NCBI GenBank assembly: GCA_021845865.1
Contig: JAJZVC010000007.1
Span: forward strand, 18,256 to 82,255
Direction of reading: 5' to 3'
Length of the DNA stretch: 64,000 nucleotides
Source: Pseudomonadota bacterium
GTDB taxonomy: Bacteria; Pseudomonadota; Gammaproteobacteria; Burkholderiales; UBA9220
The stretch's first letter is position 1, and each line of letters begins with the position of its first letter. The notes under the pieces are model-generated. The model was not told where the DNA came from. It searched no databases and saw only the letters and a program-made list of their open reading frames with translations. Below are positions 42,069-52,951 of this stretch, in pieces. The position numbers were made by a program, and so were the translations under genes.

Positions 42069-42528
42069 CGGTAATCTCCGGCCATTCCTCGCGGCGGCTC
42101 TTGACGATGTCGTAGATTCCCCAGGGGACGATCAGCACGATGCCGACGGCCCCGACCCACAGCCACATCACCAGGGGCGTGACATGAAAGAACTCCTGGA
42201 TGGAACCGGCGAAAATCAGCGCCGTGGGCAGGAAACCGGTATAGGCATAGAAGCGGTAGCCAGCCCAGCGGTTGTAGTACCGCACCCGTTCGTTGGGATG
42301 GTGGGCCACCAGGGCGTAGGCAAAAATGGAGCCGGCGAACCACAGAATGAAGGGAATCACCACCACCGCCATGGTAATGTACTGGTTGGCGAAGAGGGTT
42401 CCGGTCAGCAGGTATTTCAGGCCGTCGACGGCGGCGCCGAAGGTGACGGAGACAATGCTGCCGAAATTGAATATCTGGGAAGCGAGCCAACTCCGGCTTC
42501 CGCTGATGACGTGCAACTCTTTTTCCAT
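42046..42528 (-). CDS. Conserved-looking membrane protein of unknown function upstream of bioB
   Basis: [43 protein letters not shown]...; four hydrophobic segments; 3' end overlaps the bioB start region. Confidence 0.75.
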   Translation of the reverse strand: MEKELHVISGSRSWLASQIFNFGSIVSVTFGAAVDGLKYLLTGTLFANQYITMAVVVIPFILWFAGSIFAYALVAHHPNERVRYYNRWAGYRFYAYTGFLPTALIFAGSIQEFFHVTPLVMWLWVGAVGIVLIVPWGIYDIVKSRREEWPEITVEVERHE

Positions 42529-42593
42529 GACAGGCCCCAAGGATACAATGGCGGTTTGAAAAAACGCCGCAATGTTCAGGGATTTGCCCCAGC

Positions 42594-43313
42594 TTGTCAA
42601 ATTTCATCCCGCCATTTTTAAACAGCTGTACAAATTTTGTGCAGCGGCTACTACCCCAGGATTGCTTCCTCTGCGGCGCGCCGTCTGGCAGCCATTTGCT
42701 GTGTTCGGCCTGCCAGGCGGATTTGCCCAAGCATAACGGCCCGGCCTGCCCCATCTGCGCCCTGCCGACGCCGCGGGGCGAGGCCTGCGGCGCCTGCCTC
42801 GCCCACCCGCCCGCCTTTGGACGCACCCTGGCGGCCTTCGACTATGCCTTTCCCGTGGACGCCCTGCTCCATGCCTTCAAGTACGGCGGCCGCCTCGCCG
42901 TTGCCGAGACCCTGGCGGACCCCTTGGCGCAGCTGGCCAGCCGCCATTCCCTGCCGGACGGCCTGGTGCCCATGCCCCTCCACCCGTCCCGCCTGCGGGA
43001 ACGGGGGTTCAACCAGGCCATGGAGCTGGCGCGCCATCTTTCCCGCCGGTTGGGAATCAAGACCCTGCCGCACCTCTGCCAGCGCCGGCTGAACACCTCC
43101 CCCCAGGCGGACCTGCCGTGGAAGGAGCGGAAAAAGAACATCCGCGGCGCCTTCGAGTGCCCGGCCGACTTGACGGGCCAACGCCTGGCGGTGGTTGACG
43201 ACGTGATGACCACCGGCGCCACCGTGGGCGAACTGGCCCGCTGCCTGCAGCGGGCCGGGGCGGAGGTGGAAGTCTGGGTAGCCGCCCGCACCCTGGAGAA
43301 ACCCCATGTTTGA
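42594..43313 (+). CDS. comF: ComF-family phosphoribosyltransferase
   Basis: DCFLCGAPSGSHLLCSACQADLP...CPICALP zinc ribbon; VAVVDDVMTTGATVGELARCL-type PRPP motif. Confidence 0.93.
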   Translation: MSNFIPPFLNSCTNFVQRLLPQDCFLCGAPSGSHLLCSACQADLPKHNGPACPICALPTPRGEACGACLAHPPAFGRTLAAFDYAFPVDALLHAFKYGGRLAVAETLADPLAQLASRHSLPDGLVPMPLHPSRLRERGFNQAMELARHLSRRLGIKTLPHLCQRRLNTSPQADLPWKERKKNIRGAFECPADLTGQRLAVVDDVMTTGATVGELARCLQRAGAEVEVWVAARTLEKPHV

Positions 43314-43770
43314 CGTCGTCCTCTACCAGCCGGAAATCCCTCCCAACACCGGCAACATCATCCGCCTCTGCGCCAATACCGGCGCCGGCCTGCATCTGGT
43401 GAAGCCCCTCGGCTTCTCCCTCGACGACAAGCACATGCGCCGGGCGGGGCTGGACTACCACGAGTACGCCTCAGTCACCGTCCACGAGGATTGGCCCGCC
43501 TGTCTCTCCGCCCTTGCCGGCCGCCGCCTGTTCGCCGCCACCACCCGGGGGGCGACGCGCTACACCGAGGTCCGCTACCAGGCCGGCGATGTCTTCGTCT
43601 TCGGCCCGGAAACCCGCGGCCTGCCCGCCGACCTCCTGGAACAGTTCCCCGCCGGGCAGCGCATCCGCCTGCCGATGCGCCCCGGCAACCGCAGCCTGAA
43701 CCTGTCCAACTCCGCCGCCGTGGTGGTGTTCGAGGCCTGGCGCCAGAATGGCTTCGCCGGCGGCGAATAG
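43306..43770 (+). CDS. trmL: tRNA (cytidine(34)-2'-O)-methyltransferase
   Basis: MFDVVLYQPEIPPNTGNIIRLCANTGAGLHLVKPLGFSLDDKHMRRAGLDYHEY; SPOUT knot PMRPGNRSLNLSNSAAVVVFEAWRQ. Confidence 0.96.
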   Translation: MFDVVLYQPEIPPNTGNIIRLCANTGAGLHLVKPLGFSLDDKHMRRAGLDYHEYASVTVHEDWPACLSALAGRRLFAATTRGATRYTEVRYQAGDVFVFGPETRGLPADLLEQFPAGQRIRLPMRPGNRSLNLSNSAAVVVFEAWRQNGFAGGE

Positions 43771-43833
43771 GCTCTTTGCAGGCCGACGGCATCGGGCGAC
43801 AATGGCGGCGACGACACCCTAGCGAGGAAGCCC

Positions 43834-45279
43834 ATGACCGACCCCCTGCTGATCGCCCGCGGCGACCGCCCCCTCTGCCTGCTGCCCGCCCTGGCCAACC
43901 GCCACGGCCTCATCGCCGGCGCCACCGGCACGGGCAAGACCGTCACCCTGCAAACCCTGGCCGAACAGTTCAGCCGCATCGGCGTGCCGGTCTTCCTGGC
44001 CGACGTGAAGGGCGACCTGAGCGGCATCGGCCTGCCCGGCGCCGACAAGCCGAAGGTGCTGGAACGGGCCCGTGCCCTGGGCATCGCCGACTTTTCCCCC
44101 TCCGCCTGTCCGGTAGCCCTGTGGGACGTCTTCGGCGAACAGGGCCACCCGGCGCGGGCCACCGTTTCCGACATGGGCCCGCTGCTGCTGGGGCGCCTCC
44201 TCAACCTCAACGACACCCAGCAGGGCGTTCTCACCCTGGTCTTCAAGATCGCCGACGACCAGGGCCTGCTGCTCCTGGACATGAAGGACCTGCGGGCCAT
44301 GGTCCAGCACGTGGGGGACAACGCCCGCCAGTTCACCACCGAATACGGCAACCTGTCCGCCGCCAGCATCGGCGCCATCCAGCGGGGCCTGGTGGCCCTG
44401 GAAACGGAGGGGGCGGCGAATTTCTTCGGCGAGCCGATGCTGGATATCGACGACCTGATGCAGACCGACGGCAACGGCCAAGGCATGGTCAACATCCTCG
44501 CCGCCGACCGGCTGATGCAATCGCCCCGGCTTTACGCCGTGTTCCTGCTGTGGCTGCTGGCCGAGCTGTTCGAGCGCCTGCCGGAGGCGGGAGACCCGCC
44601 GAAGCCGAAACTGGTGTTCTTCTTCGACGAGGCCCACCTGCTGTTCAACGACGCCCCCGCCGCCCTGCTGGAAAAAATCGAGCAGGTGGTGCGGCTGATC
44701 CGCTCCAAGGGAGTGGGCGTCTATTTCGTCACCCAGAACCCCCTCGACATTCCCGACGCCGTCCTCGGCCAGCTCGGCAACCGGGTGCAGCACGCCCTGC
44801 GCGCCTTCACCCCCCGGGACCAGAAGGCGGTGCGGGCGGCGGCGGACACTTTCCGCGCCAACCCCGGCCTGGACGTGGCCGCCGCCATCACCGAACTGGG
44901 CGTGGGCGAGGCCCTGGTGTCCTTCCTCGACGAAGACGGCAAGCCCGAGCCCGTGGAGCGCGCCCTCATCGCCCCGCCCCGCAGCCGCATCGGCCCCGCC
45001 ACGGCGGAGGAGCGCCAGGCCATCCTCGCCGCCTCCCTCCTGCGGGGCCATTACGAGCAGGCCATCGACCGGGAATCCGCCTACGAACGTCTCAAGGCCC
45101 GGGCAGGGGAGGCAACGGTGGGCACGTCCGCAAAAGACGAACCCGCCCGCGCCCCGGCGCGGCAGCGGGAAACGCCCCTGGAGGCCATGGCGAAAAGCGC
45201 CGCCCGGGCCATCGGCAGCGAGCTGGGCAGGCAGGTACTGCGGGGAGTGCTGGGGTCGATCCTGGGAAAACGGCGCTAG
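43834..45279 (+). CDS. DUF853/HerA-like P-loop ATPase (YjgR-type)
   Basis: [97 protein letters not shown]. Confidence 0.95.
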   Translation: MTDPLLIARGDRPLCLLPALANRHGLIAGATGTGKTVTLQTLAEQFSRIGVPVFLADVKGDLSGIGLPGADKPKVLERARALGIADFSPSACPVALWDVFGEQGHPARATVSDMGPLLLGRLLNLNDTQQGVLTLVFKIADDQGLLLLDMKDLRAMVQHVGDNARQFTTEYGNLSAASIGAIQRGLVALETEGAANFFGEPMLDIDDLMQTDGNGQGMVNILAADRLMQSPRLYAVFLLWLLAELFERLPEAGDPPKPKLVFFFDEAHLLFNDAPAALLEKIEQVVRLIRSKGVGVYFVTQNPLDIPDAVLGQLGNRVQHALRAFTPRDQKAVRAAADTFRANPGLDVAAAITELGVGEALVSFLDEDGKPEPVERALIAPPRSRIGPATAEERQAILAASLLRGHYEQAIDRESAYERLKARAGEATVGTSAKDEPARAPARQRETPLEAMAKSAARAIGSELGRQVLRGVLGSILGKRR

Positions 45280-45280
45280 C

Positions 45281-46261
45281 CTACTCGGCCTTCTGTTCCC
45301 GCCCCAGGAGCTCCTCCACCGCCAGGCGGGGAGAAACGCCGTCGAACAGGACCGCGCACACCGCCCGGCTGATGGGCATGTCCACCCCGAGGCGCTCGGC
45401 GATGCCGAGGACTTCCCGCGCCGTGTGCACCCCTTCGGCCACGTGGCCGAGCTCCCGCAGGATATCGTCGAGGGTCTTGCCCTTGGCCAATAGCAGGCCC
45501 ACGGTGCGGTTGCGGGAAAGATCGCCGGTACAGGTAAGAATCAGGTCCCCCATGCCGGCGAGCCCCATGAAGGTTTCCATGTGCCCGCCCAGGGCCATGC
45601 CGAGCCGGGCCATCTCCGCCAGCCCCCGGGTCACCAGGGCGGCGCGGGCATTGTAGCCGAAGCCCATGCCGTCGGAGATGCCGGCGGCGATGGCCATCAC
45701 GTTCTTCACCGCGCCGCCGATCTCCACCCCCATCACGTCGCTGCTGGTGTAGATGCGCAGCCGGCCGCCGTGAAGCCGGCGGGCCGTTTCCCGGGCGAAG
45801 CCCTCATCGGCGGAAGCCAGGGTCAGGGCCGTGGGCAGGCCCTGGGCCACCTCCTGGGCAAAACTGGGACCGGAAAGCACGCCGCAGGGCACATCCCCCA
45901 GCGCCTCGGCCACCACCTGGTGGGGCAGGGCGTTGGTCCCGGATTCGAAGCCCTTGTTGGCCCACACCAGGGGCGTGCGGCAGCCGGTGGCGGCATAGTC
46001 CCGCAGCAAGGGGCGCAAGCCGGCGGTGGGCACCACCGACAGCACCAGGTCCGCCTCGCAGAGGGCGGCCTTCAGGTCGGAGTCGAGGCGCAGGGAAGGG
46101 GGAAAGGAAAACCCCGGCAGGTAGCGCGGATTGGCCCGTACCGCGTCCATTTCCTCCACCTGGGCGGCGCTGCGGGCCCACAGGGTGACGTCGTGCCGTC
46201 CGGCCTGGGACAAGGCCAGGGCCGTGCCCCAGGCGCCGGCGCCGAGAACGGTCAGCTTCAT
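45281..46261 (-). CDS. gpsA: Glycerol-3-phosphate dehydrogenase [NAD(P)+]
   Basis: [40 protein letters not shown]-type motif [16 protein letters not shown]. Confidence 0.97.
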   Translation of the reverse strand: MKLTVLGAGAWGTALALSQAGRHDVTLWARSAAQVEEMDAVRANPRYLPGFSFPPSLRLDSDLKAALCEADLVLSVVPTAGLRPLLRDYAATGCRTPLVWANKGFESGTNALPHQVVAEALGDVPCGVLSGPSFAQEVAQGLPTALTLASADEGFARETARRLHGGRLRIYTSSDVMGVEIGGAVKNVMAIAAGISDGMGFGYNARAALVTRGLAEMARLGMALGGHMETFMGLAGMGDLILTCTGDLSRNRTVGLLLAKGKTLDDILRELGHVAEGVHTAREVLGIAERLGVDMPISRAVCAVLFDGVSPRLAVEELLGREQKAE

Positions 46262-46710
46262 AGGCCCCACACCTGGGAAAACTTCACGAAACCGGACCGC
46301 CCGTCGGCGGCCTTGACCTTGGCCCAGCCGGGCGTGGCCTTGGCCTCCGCCACAACTTCCAGGGCCACGTCCTTCTCCGCCCGGAACGCCAGGGGAGCGG
46401 TGTCGGCGGGATCCCGGCGCACATCGGCGAGGGCCGCCGTTACCAGCACGGTACGCCGGTTTCCCAGGTCTTTCTTTTCCACCCATGCCAGGGCGCCGGT
46501 CACGTCCCGCACCTTGACCCAGTCGCCAAGGGCCACCACCACCTCCACCGGGTAGAGGCGGGAGACCACGAACAGCTTGCGGGCGCTGGCGGCGGGGGCG
46601 TCGTAGAACACCGCCGCGGGGGATTCGATGGAGCGGTAATCGAGAGCGAGAGCCGGCAGGGCGAGAAACGCCGCCGCCATGCCGAGGACCGCCCCCGCGC
46701 CGCGCTTCAT
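46258..46710 (-). CDS. SH3-domain-containing periplasmic protein
   Basis: Signal peptide; [57 protein letters not shown]; 4-bp overlap with gpsA. Confidence 0.85.
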   Translation of the reverse strand: MKRGAGAVLGMAAAFLALPALALDYRSIESPAAVFYDAPAASARKLFVVSRLYPVEVVVALGDWVKVRDVTGALAWVEKKDLGNRRTVLVTAALADVRRDPADTAPLAFRAEKDVALEVVAEAKATPGWAKVKAADGRSGFVKFSQVWGL

Positions 46711-46711
46711 C

Positions 46712-47164
46712 TTACTGGGGCTGCTGCCCGGCAGCCTGTTCCTGCTGGGCGTAGAGGACCTCGAAGTTCACCGGGCTCAGCATCACCGGCGGGAAACCGG
46801 CGCGGGACACCACGTCGGAGATCACTTCGCGGGCGTAGGGGAAGATGATGTTGGGGCAGGTGATGCCCAGCACCGGGCCCAGGTGCTCCTGGGGCACGTT
46901 GCGGATGATGAAGATGCCGGCCTGGGCCGCTTCCACCAGGAACATGGTCTTGTCCTGGAGCTTGGCGGTGACGGTGACGGTGATCACGGTTTCGAAAATG
47001 CCTTCGTCCACCTGGCGGCTTTCGTTGTGGAGCTGAACGTCCACGGCCGGCGCCTCCCGCTCGAGGAAAATCTGCGGTGCGTTGGGAATCTCCAGGGACA
47101 GGTCCTTGGTGTAAATCTTCTCGATGGAGAATACCGGCTGCTGCTCTTGTTGCTGTTCGCTCAT
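46712..47164 (-). CDS. secB: Protein-export chaperone SecB
   Basis: MSEQQQEQQPVFSIEKIYTKDLSLEIPNAPQIFLEREAPAVDVQLH. Confidence 0.97.
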   Translation of the reverse strand: MSEQQQEQQPVFSIEKIYTKDLSLEIPNAPQIFLEREAPAVDVQLHNESRQVDEGIFETVITVTVTAKLQDKTMFLVEAAQAGIFIIRNVPQEHLGPVLGITCPNIIFPYAREVISDVVSRAGFPPVMLSPVNFEVLYAQQEQAAGQQPQ

Positions 47165-47214
47165 GCTGTTTGATCCCTGTAAAAAAAGAAAACCGGCCGG
47201 AGCCGGGTGATTCG

Positions 47215-47637
47215 TCAGCGGCGCTGGCTCAGCCAGCCTCGCAGGCTGGCCGCGTCCATGGCGCCGGCCACCCGGTCCGCTTCCGCGCCGTCGCGGAACA
47301 GGATCAGGGTGGGAATGCTGCGGACGCTGTAGCGTTGCGCCAGGGGTTGCTCCTGTTCGGTGTTGACCTTGGCGAAGCGCGCCTGCTGCTTCATCTGGGC
47401 CGACACCTGGGCGAACACCGGCGCCATCATCTTGCACGGCCCGCACCAGGAGGCCCAGAAGTCCACCACCACCGGCAGCTCGTTCTTGCCCACGAAGCGG
47501 TCGAAATTGCGCTGGGTCAGGTCCAGGGGATGGTCGTTGAGCACCGGCGCCCCGCACTTGCCGCACTTGGGGTTCTCCCCCAGGCGCTCGACGGGAACGC
47601 GGTTGATGGCTTCACAGGCGGGGCATACCAGGTGCAT
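47215..47637 (-). CDS. trxC: Thioredoxin 2 (TrxC-type with N-terminal zinc motif)
   Basis: LVCPACEAINRVPVERLGENPKCGKCGAPV; active site WASWCGPCKMMAP. Confidence 0.95.
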   Translation of the reverse strand: MHLVCPACEAINRVPVERLGENPKCGKCGAPVLNDHPLDLTQRNFDRFVGKNELPVVVDFWASWCGPCKMMAPVFAQVSAQMKQQARFAKVNTEQEQPLAQRYSVRSIPTLILFRDGAEADRVAGAMDAASLRGWLSQRR

Positions 47638-47655
47638 GGCCGTCTCGCGGGGTGC

Positions 47656-47913
47656 TTATTGGGCGAGAAGGGGGTCCAACTTGCCGTCCACGTCCAGGGC
47701 CGACAGGTCGTCGAAACCGCCCACGTGGAAATCGTCGATGTAAATCTGCGGCACGGTGCGGCGGCCGGTGCGCTCGATCATCTCGGCTTGCTTGCCGGGA
47801 TCGAGGTCAATGCGGATTTTGTTGATCTCGGTGACGCCCTTCTTGTTGAGCAGCTTTTCCGCCATGGTGCAGTAGGGGCAGACGGCGGTGCAGTACATGG
47901 TAACGTTGGGCAT
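47656..47913 (-). CDS. grxC: Glutaredoxin 3
   Basis: MPNVTMYCTAVCPYCTMAEKLLNKKGV; TVPQIYIDDFHVGGFDDL. Confidence 0.95.
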   Translation of the reverse strand: MPNVTMYCTAVCPYCTMAEKLLNKKGVTEINKIRIDLDPGKQAEMIERTGRRTVPQIYIDDFHVGGFDDLSALDVDGKLDPLLAQ

Positions 47914-47914
47914 A

Positions 47915-48328
47915 TCAGCGTTTCTCCATCGGCATGTTGGCCTGTTGCCAGGCGATGATCCCACCGGCCAGATTATACACCTGCTCGAAACCGTTCTTGC
48001 GCAGCACCTTGCACGCCGACAGGCTGCGCTGGCCGCTGCGGCAGCTGATCACCACCGGCTTGCCCTTGAATTTCTCCAGTTCGTGCAGGCGGGAAGACAG
48101 CTGCCCGAGGGGAATGTGCTTGGCGTGGGGAATCTTGCCCTCGGCCACTTCCCGGTCCTCGCGCACGTCCAGCACCATGGCGTCGTGGTGGTTGACCAGC
48201 TGGGTGGCCTCCAGGGCCCCCACTTCCTTGATGCCGGCCAGCTTGCGGCTGATGCCCGGCCAGATCAGCATGTACAGCGCCATCAGGGCAACGCCGATGG
48301 TCATGAGGTTGTCTTGAATGAATTGCAC
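47915..48328 (-). CDS. Membrane-anchored rhodanese-like sulfurtransferase
   Basis: N-terminal TM; VLDVREDREVAEGKIPHAKHIPLGQL; active-site loop CRSGQRS. Confidence 0.94.
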   Translation of the reverse strand: MQFIQDNLMTIGVALMALYMLIWPGISRKLAGIKEVGALEATQLVNHHDAMVLDVREDREVAEGKIPHAKHIPLGQLSSRLHELEKFKGKPVVISCRSGQRSLSACKVLRKNGFEQVYNLAGGIIAWQQANMPMEKR

Positions 48329-48399
48329 AGCGACGACTCCGTAAAACGAACGGCGGCAAGTTTAACAGGCCGCCGTGACGCTTCCAACCGTGAAGAGGA

Positions 48400-48624
48400 T
48401 CAGCAGGAGGAACAGGAAGCCCCTTCCTTGACCCCCAGCTTCTTCAGCAGCTTGGCCGGCGGGCAGAAGCCGGTGAAGCCGCTCTGGAGCAGATTCAGAC
48501 CGACGAAGGCGGTGAACCAGAGGAAGTTGGCGTTGACGAAAATCGGGCTGCCCTCCACGCCCAGGCCCAGGGAGAGCAGGACGAAAAAGCCGGCCATGCT
48601 GCGGATGATGCGTTCGACGGTCAT
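48400..48624 (-). CDS. DUF2892/YgaP-like inner-membrane protein (74 aa)
   Basis: MTVERIIRSMAGFFVLLSLGLGVEGSPIFVNANFLWFTAFVGLNLLQSGFTGFCPPAKLLKKLGVKEGASCSSC. Confidence 0.88.
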   Translation of the reverse strand: MTVERIIRSMAGFFVLLSLGLGVEGSPIFVNANFLWFTAFVGLNLLQSGFTGFCPPAKLLKKLGVKEGASCSSC

Positions 48625-48677
48625 ATTGCCTCCAGATAATTGCGATAAGTGGGTAGATTGGGACGGGGCCCGGCAAT

Positions 48678-51600
48678 TCAAGGGTACTTGCGGTAGTTGG
48701 CCGCGTAGTACAGCACCGGGATCACCACCAGGGTGAGCACGGTGGAGACGGAAATGCCGAAGATGAGCGAAATCGCCAGGCCGTTGAAAATCGGGTCGTC
48801 CAGGATGAACAGGGCGCCGATCATGGCCGCCAGGCCGGTCAACGCGATGGGCTTGGCCCGGGTGCTGGCGGAACGGATCACCGCCTCCTGGAAGTCCATG
48901 CCCTCGGCCACCTGCTGGTTGACGAAATCCACCAGCAGGATGGAGTTGCGCACGATGATGCCGGCCAGGGCGATCATGCCGATCATGGAGGTGGCGGTGA
49001 ACTGGCTGCCCAAGAGGGCATGGCCGGGCATGACGCCGATGATGGTGAGGGGAATCGGCGCCATGATCACCAGGGGGGTAACGTAGGACTTGAACTGGGC
49101 CACCACCAGGAGGTAGATCAGAATCAGGCCGACGGCGTAGGCGATGCCCATGTCGCGGAAGGTTTCGTAGGTCACCTGCCACTCGCCGTCCCACTTCAGG
49201 GCGTAGCCGGCGTAGGGGTCATCCGGCTGGCGGATGAAGTAATCGCCCAGCTTGCCGCCCTGCTTCAGCTCCATGCCCTTCACCGCGGAGCGGATGCCGA
49301 ACATGCCGTAGAGGGGGCTGTCCAGCTTGCCCGCCATGTCCCCCAGCACGAACACCACCGGCAGCAGGTCCTTGTGGTAGATGGTCTTCTCCCGCTCCGC
49401 CGTGCGGACCTCCACCAGTTCGGAAAGGGGCACCAGGGTACCGTCCTGGGCGCGGACCGTGAGCTTGAGCAGGTCATCCAGGCTGCTCTGGCGCTCCGGC
49501 GACAGCTTGAGGCGCACCGGAATCTCGTACTTGGCGGCGCCGTTGTGCACCGGCGTGACGTCCTCCCCGGCCAGGCCCATTTTCATCACTTCCACCACGT
49601 CCCTCTGGGCCACGCCCATCAGGGCCGCCTTGTTCTGCAGCACCCGCAGGACGAACTTGTTGGCGTCCTCCTCCACCGTGTCGTCGACGCCGACGATGTC
49701 GGGGGTCTTGGCGAAGGCCGCGCGCACCTGCTTGGCCACCGCCATCTGGCCGTCGTAGTCGGGGCCGTAGACCTCGGCGACGATGGGGGACATCACCGGC
49801 GGGCCCGGCGGCACTTCCACCACTTTCACCTTGGCGCCGTACTTGGCGGCGATCTTTTCGATGCCGGGGCGGGCGGCGGAGGCGATTTCGTGGCTCTTGC
49901 GGTCGCGCTTGTGCTTGTCCAGCAGGTTGACCTGAATGTCCCCCACCTCGCTGCCGGAGCGCAGGTAGTACTGGCGCACCAGGCCGTTGAAGTTGATGGG
50001 CGAGGCGGTGCCCACATAGGCTTCGTAATCGGTGACTTCCGGCACCGTGGCGAGGTACTGGCCGATCTCCCGCATCACCCGCGCCGTCTGCTCCAGGGGC
50101 GTGCCCACGGGCATGTCCACCACCACCTGGAACTCCGACTTGTTGTCGAAGGGCAGCATCTTGAGGATGACGACCTTGAGCAGTGCCAGGGACACGGCAA
50201 AGACGATCAGCCCCAGGATCACCTTGAGCAGCTTCTTGCGCTTCGGCGCCCCCTGCTCCCGCTTCAGGTAGGGAGTGAGCACATCCTTGAAGAAGCCGTG
50301 CAGGGTGCTCTCCGCCGCCACCTCGCTGTGGGAGGGCGCGTCATGCTTGTGGGACAGCAGCTTGAGGGCCATCCAGGGGGTGATGATGAAGGCGATGGCC
50401 AGGGAGATGATCATGCCGAAGCTGGCGTTGATGGGAATCGGGCTCATGTAGGGCCCCATCAGGCCGGTGACGAAGGCCATGGGCAGCAGGGCCGCGATCA
50501 CGGTCAGGGTGGCGAGGATGGTGGGACCGCCCACTTCGTCCACGGCGCCGGGAATGACCTCCTCCAGGGTCTTGCCATGGTCGAGTTCGCGCCGGCGATG
50601 GATGTTCTCCACCACCACGATGGCGTCGTCCACCAGGATGCCGATGGAGAAGATGAGGGCGAACAGCGACACCCGGTTGAGGGTGAAGCCCCAGGCCCAG
50701 GACGCGAAAAGGGTGGCGGCCAGGGTCAAGAGCACCGCCGCGCCGACGATCAGCGCCTCCCGGCGGCCGAGGGCGAACAGCACCAGCAGCACCACCGAGG
50801 CGGTGGCGAAGATCAGCTTGTGGATCAGCTTCATCGCCTTGTCGTTGGCGGTTTCGCCGTAGTTGCGGGTGACCGTGACGCGGACGCCGTCGGGGATCAC
50901 CGTCCCCTTCAGCTGGGCCACCCGCTGCATCACCCGGTCGGCGATGTCCACCGCGTTCTCCCCGGGCTTCTTGGTAATCGCCAGGGTGACCGCCGGGAAC
51001 TCCCCTTGCTCCTTGATCGCCTTGTCGTGGGCCGCCGGGCCGATGCCCAGCCACAGGTAGCGTCCCGGCTGATCCGGACCGTCGATCACCTGAGCCACGT
51101 CGGTCATGAACACCGGCTTGCCGTCCTGCACCCCCACCACCAGCTGCTTCACGTCCTTGGCCGACGACAGGAAGGCGCCGGTTTCCACCAGCAGCTCCTG
51201 GTTGTCCGCCACCAGCTTGCCCGAGGGCTGGGCGGCGTTGGTGAGCTGGAGGGCGTTTTTGATGTCCTGGGCGGAGACGTGGTAGGAAGCCATCTTTTCC
51301 GGGTCCATCACCACCCGCACCACCCGGTTGGGCCCGCCGATGGTGTACACCTCCCGGGTGCCCTTGATGCGCTTGAATTCGATTTCCGCCGCGTGGGACA
51401 CCTGCTCCAGCTCGAAGGCCCCCCGCTGCGGATCGTCGGTCCACAGGGTGAGGGTGACGATGGGCACGTCGTCGATGCCCACCGGCTTGACGATGGGCTC
51501 GCCGACGCCGAGATTGGGGGAGACCCAGTCGCGGTGGGACTGGATGGTGTCGTAAAGGCGCACCAGCGCCTGGGTGCGGTCCTCGCCCACCTTGTACTGG

Positions 51601-51887
51601 ACGGTGAGGACCGCCATCCCCGGCTTGGATACCGAATAGACGTGGTCGATACCCGAAATCATCGACAGCACCTGCTCCGCCGGGGTGGCCACCAGGGTTT
51701 CCACGTCCTTGGCCGACGCCCCGGAGAAGGGGATGAAAACGTTGGCCATGGTGACGTTGATCTGGGGCTCCTCCTCCCGGGGCGTGACGGCGATGGCGAA
51801 CAGGCCCATCAGGGCCGCCACCAGGGCGATCAGGGGGGTGATCTGGGACGTGAGGAAAGACTTGGCGATGCGGCCGGAAATGCCCAT
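48678..51887 (-). CDS. RND efflux transporter permease subunit
   Basis: 1069 aa, RND topology; GILVDDAIVVVENIHRR, GMIALAGIIVRNSILLVDFVNQ. Confidence 0.96.
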   Translation of the reverse strand: MGISGRIAKSFLTSQITPLIALVAALMGLFAIAVTPREEEPQINVTMANVFIPFSGASAKDVETLVATPAEQVLSMISGIDHVYSVSKPGMAVLTVQYKVGEDRTQALVRLYDTIQSHRDWVSPNLGVGEPIVKPVGIDDVPIVTLTLWTDDPQRGAFELEQVSHAAEIEFKRIKGTREVYTIGGPNRVVRVVMDPEKMASYHVSAQDIKNALQLTNAAQPSGKLVADNQELLVETGAFLSSAKDVKQLVVGVQDGKPVFMTDVAQVIDGPDQPGRYLWLGIGPAAHDKAIKEQGEFPAVTLAITKKPGENAVDIADRVMQRVAQLKGTVIPDGVRVTVTRNYGETANDKAMKLIHKLIFATASVVLLVLFALGRREALIVGAAVLLTLAATLFASWAWGFTLNRVSLFALIFSIGILVDDAIVVVENIHRRRELDHGKTLEEVIPGAVDEVGGPTILATLTVIAALLPMAFVTGLMGPYMSPIPINASFGMIISLAIAFIITPWMALKLLSHKHDAPSHSEVAAESTLHGFFKDVLTPYLKREQGAPKRKKLLKVILGLIVFAVSLALLKVVILKMLPFDNKSEFQVVVDMPVGTPLEQTARVMREIGQYLATVPEVTDYEAYVGTASPINFNGLVRQYYLRSGSEVGDIQVNLLDKHKRDRKSHEIASAARPGIEKIAAKYGAKVKVVEVPPGPPVMSPIVAEVYGPDYDGQMAVAKQVRAAFAKTPDIVGVDDTVEEDANKFVLRVLQNKAALMGVAQRDVVEVMKMGLAGEDVTPVHNGAAKYEIPVRLKLSPERQSSLDDLLKLTVRAQDGTLVPLSELVEVRTAEREKTIYHKDLLPVVFVLGDMAGKLDSPLYGMFGIRSAVKGMELKQGGKLGDYFIRQPDDPYAGYALKWDGEWQVTYETFRDMGIAYAVGLILIYLLVVAQFKSYVTPLVIMAPIPLTIIGVMPGHALLGSQFTATSMIGMIALAGIIVRNSILLVDFVNQQVAEGMDFQEAVIRSASTRAKPIALTGLAAMIGALFILDDPIFNGLAISLIFGISVSTVLTLVVIPVLYYAANYRKYP

Positions 51888-51902
51888 GTCAGCTCCCGGC
51901 CG

Positions 51903-52931
51903 TCACTCGGCTTGCTGCTTGAGGTAGATGGCCGCCTTCACCGGGTCCAGGGCCACCGTCTCGCCGGAATTGATGCCGGCCAGCACCTCCACGTCGCCGT
52001 TGATCTGGGTTTCGCCGAGGCGCACCTGGCGCAGGGATGCCTTGCCCTTGCCATCCACCACGTACACCCCGGTCACCTCGCTGCGGCGCACCACGGCGGC
52101 CTGGGGCACCAGAAGCTTCTTCGCCTTGCCGGTGGTGAAATAAGCCCGGGCGAACATGCCGGGATAAACGCCGCGCAGGTCCTCGGGCAGGTTGAGGCGC
52201 ACCCGGGTGGTGTGGGTGCGGGCGTCCGCCACCGGCAGCACGGTCACCGACGTGGCCTGGACCCATTTATGCTGGGCGGGGAACTCCACCGACGCGCGGG
52301 GGGCGTTGCGGACCTCGTCGATCTTGTACTGGGGCACGCTGGCCACGACGCGCAGGTCCTTGGGGTCGAAACCGGTCATCAGGGGCTTGCCCGGCGCCGC
52401 CATCTCGCCCACCTCGATCTGGCGGGCGGCCACGACGCCGCTGTAGGGCGCGACGATGGTGGCGTAGCCCTTGGTGGTCGCCGCCACGCCGGCCCCCGCC
52501 CCCGCCGCCGCTGCAGCCGCCTGGGCCGCCTTGTACTGGGCGAGAGCGCTGTCCAGGGCCGCCTGGCTGACGAATTTGCGCTCGAACAGTTGCCGGCTGC
52601 GCTCGTAGTTGGCCTTGGCATTGACCAGGGTCGCCTGGGCCTGGGCCGCCTGGGCCTGGCTGCCGGCATAGGCCTGGGCCACCTCCCTTTCGTCGATGCG
52701 GGCGATGACGTCGCCCTTCTTGACGTAATCGCCGACATCGAACAGCACCTCCACCACCCGCCCGGAAATCTGGGCCGACACGGTGGACTGCTTGACCGCC
52801 TCCACATAGGCCTCGGCGGCATAGGTCTGATCCACGTCCCGGTACTGGACCTTGGCCGTGGCGAAAGGCAGCGCCGCCTGGGCGGCGGCGGCAACGGACA
52901 TCAGCACGGCCAGCACTATTCCTCGAGTCAT
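51903..52931 (-). CDS. RND efflux periplasmic adaptor (MFP) subunit
   Basis: Signal peptide; QISGRVVEVLFDVGDYVKKGDVIARIDEREV; GYATIVAPYSGVVAARQIEVGEMAAPGKPLM. Confidence 0.95.
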   Translation of the reverse strand: MTRGIVLAVLMSVAAAAQAALPFATAKVQYRDVDQTYAAEAYVEAVKQSTVSAQISGRVVEVLFDVGDYVKKGDVIARIDEREVAQAYAGSQAQAAQAQATLVNAKANYERSRQLFERKFVSQAALDSALAQYKAAQAAAAAAGAGAGVAATTKGYATIVAPYSGVVAARQIEVGEMAAPGKPLMTGFDPKDLRVVASVPQYKIDEVRNAPRASVEFPAQHKWVQATSVTVLPVADARTHTTRVRLNLPEDLRGVYPGMFARAYFTTGKAKKLLVPQAAVVRRSEVTGVYVVDGKGKASLRQVRLGETQINGDVEVLAGINSGETVALDPVKAAIYLKQQAE

Positions 52932-52951
52932 CCCGCTAACTCCCGAAAATC

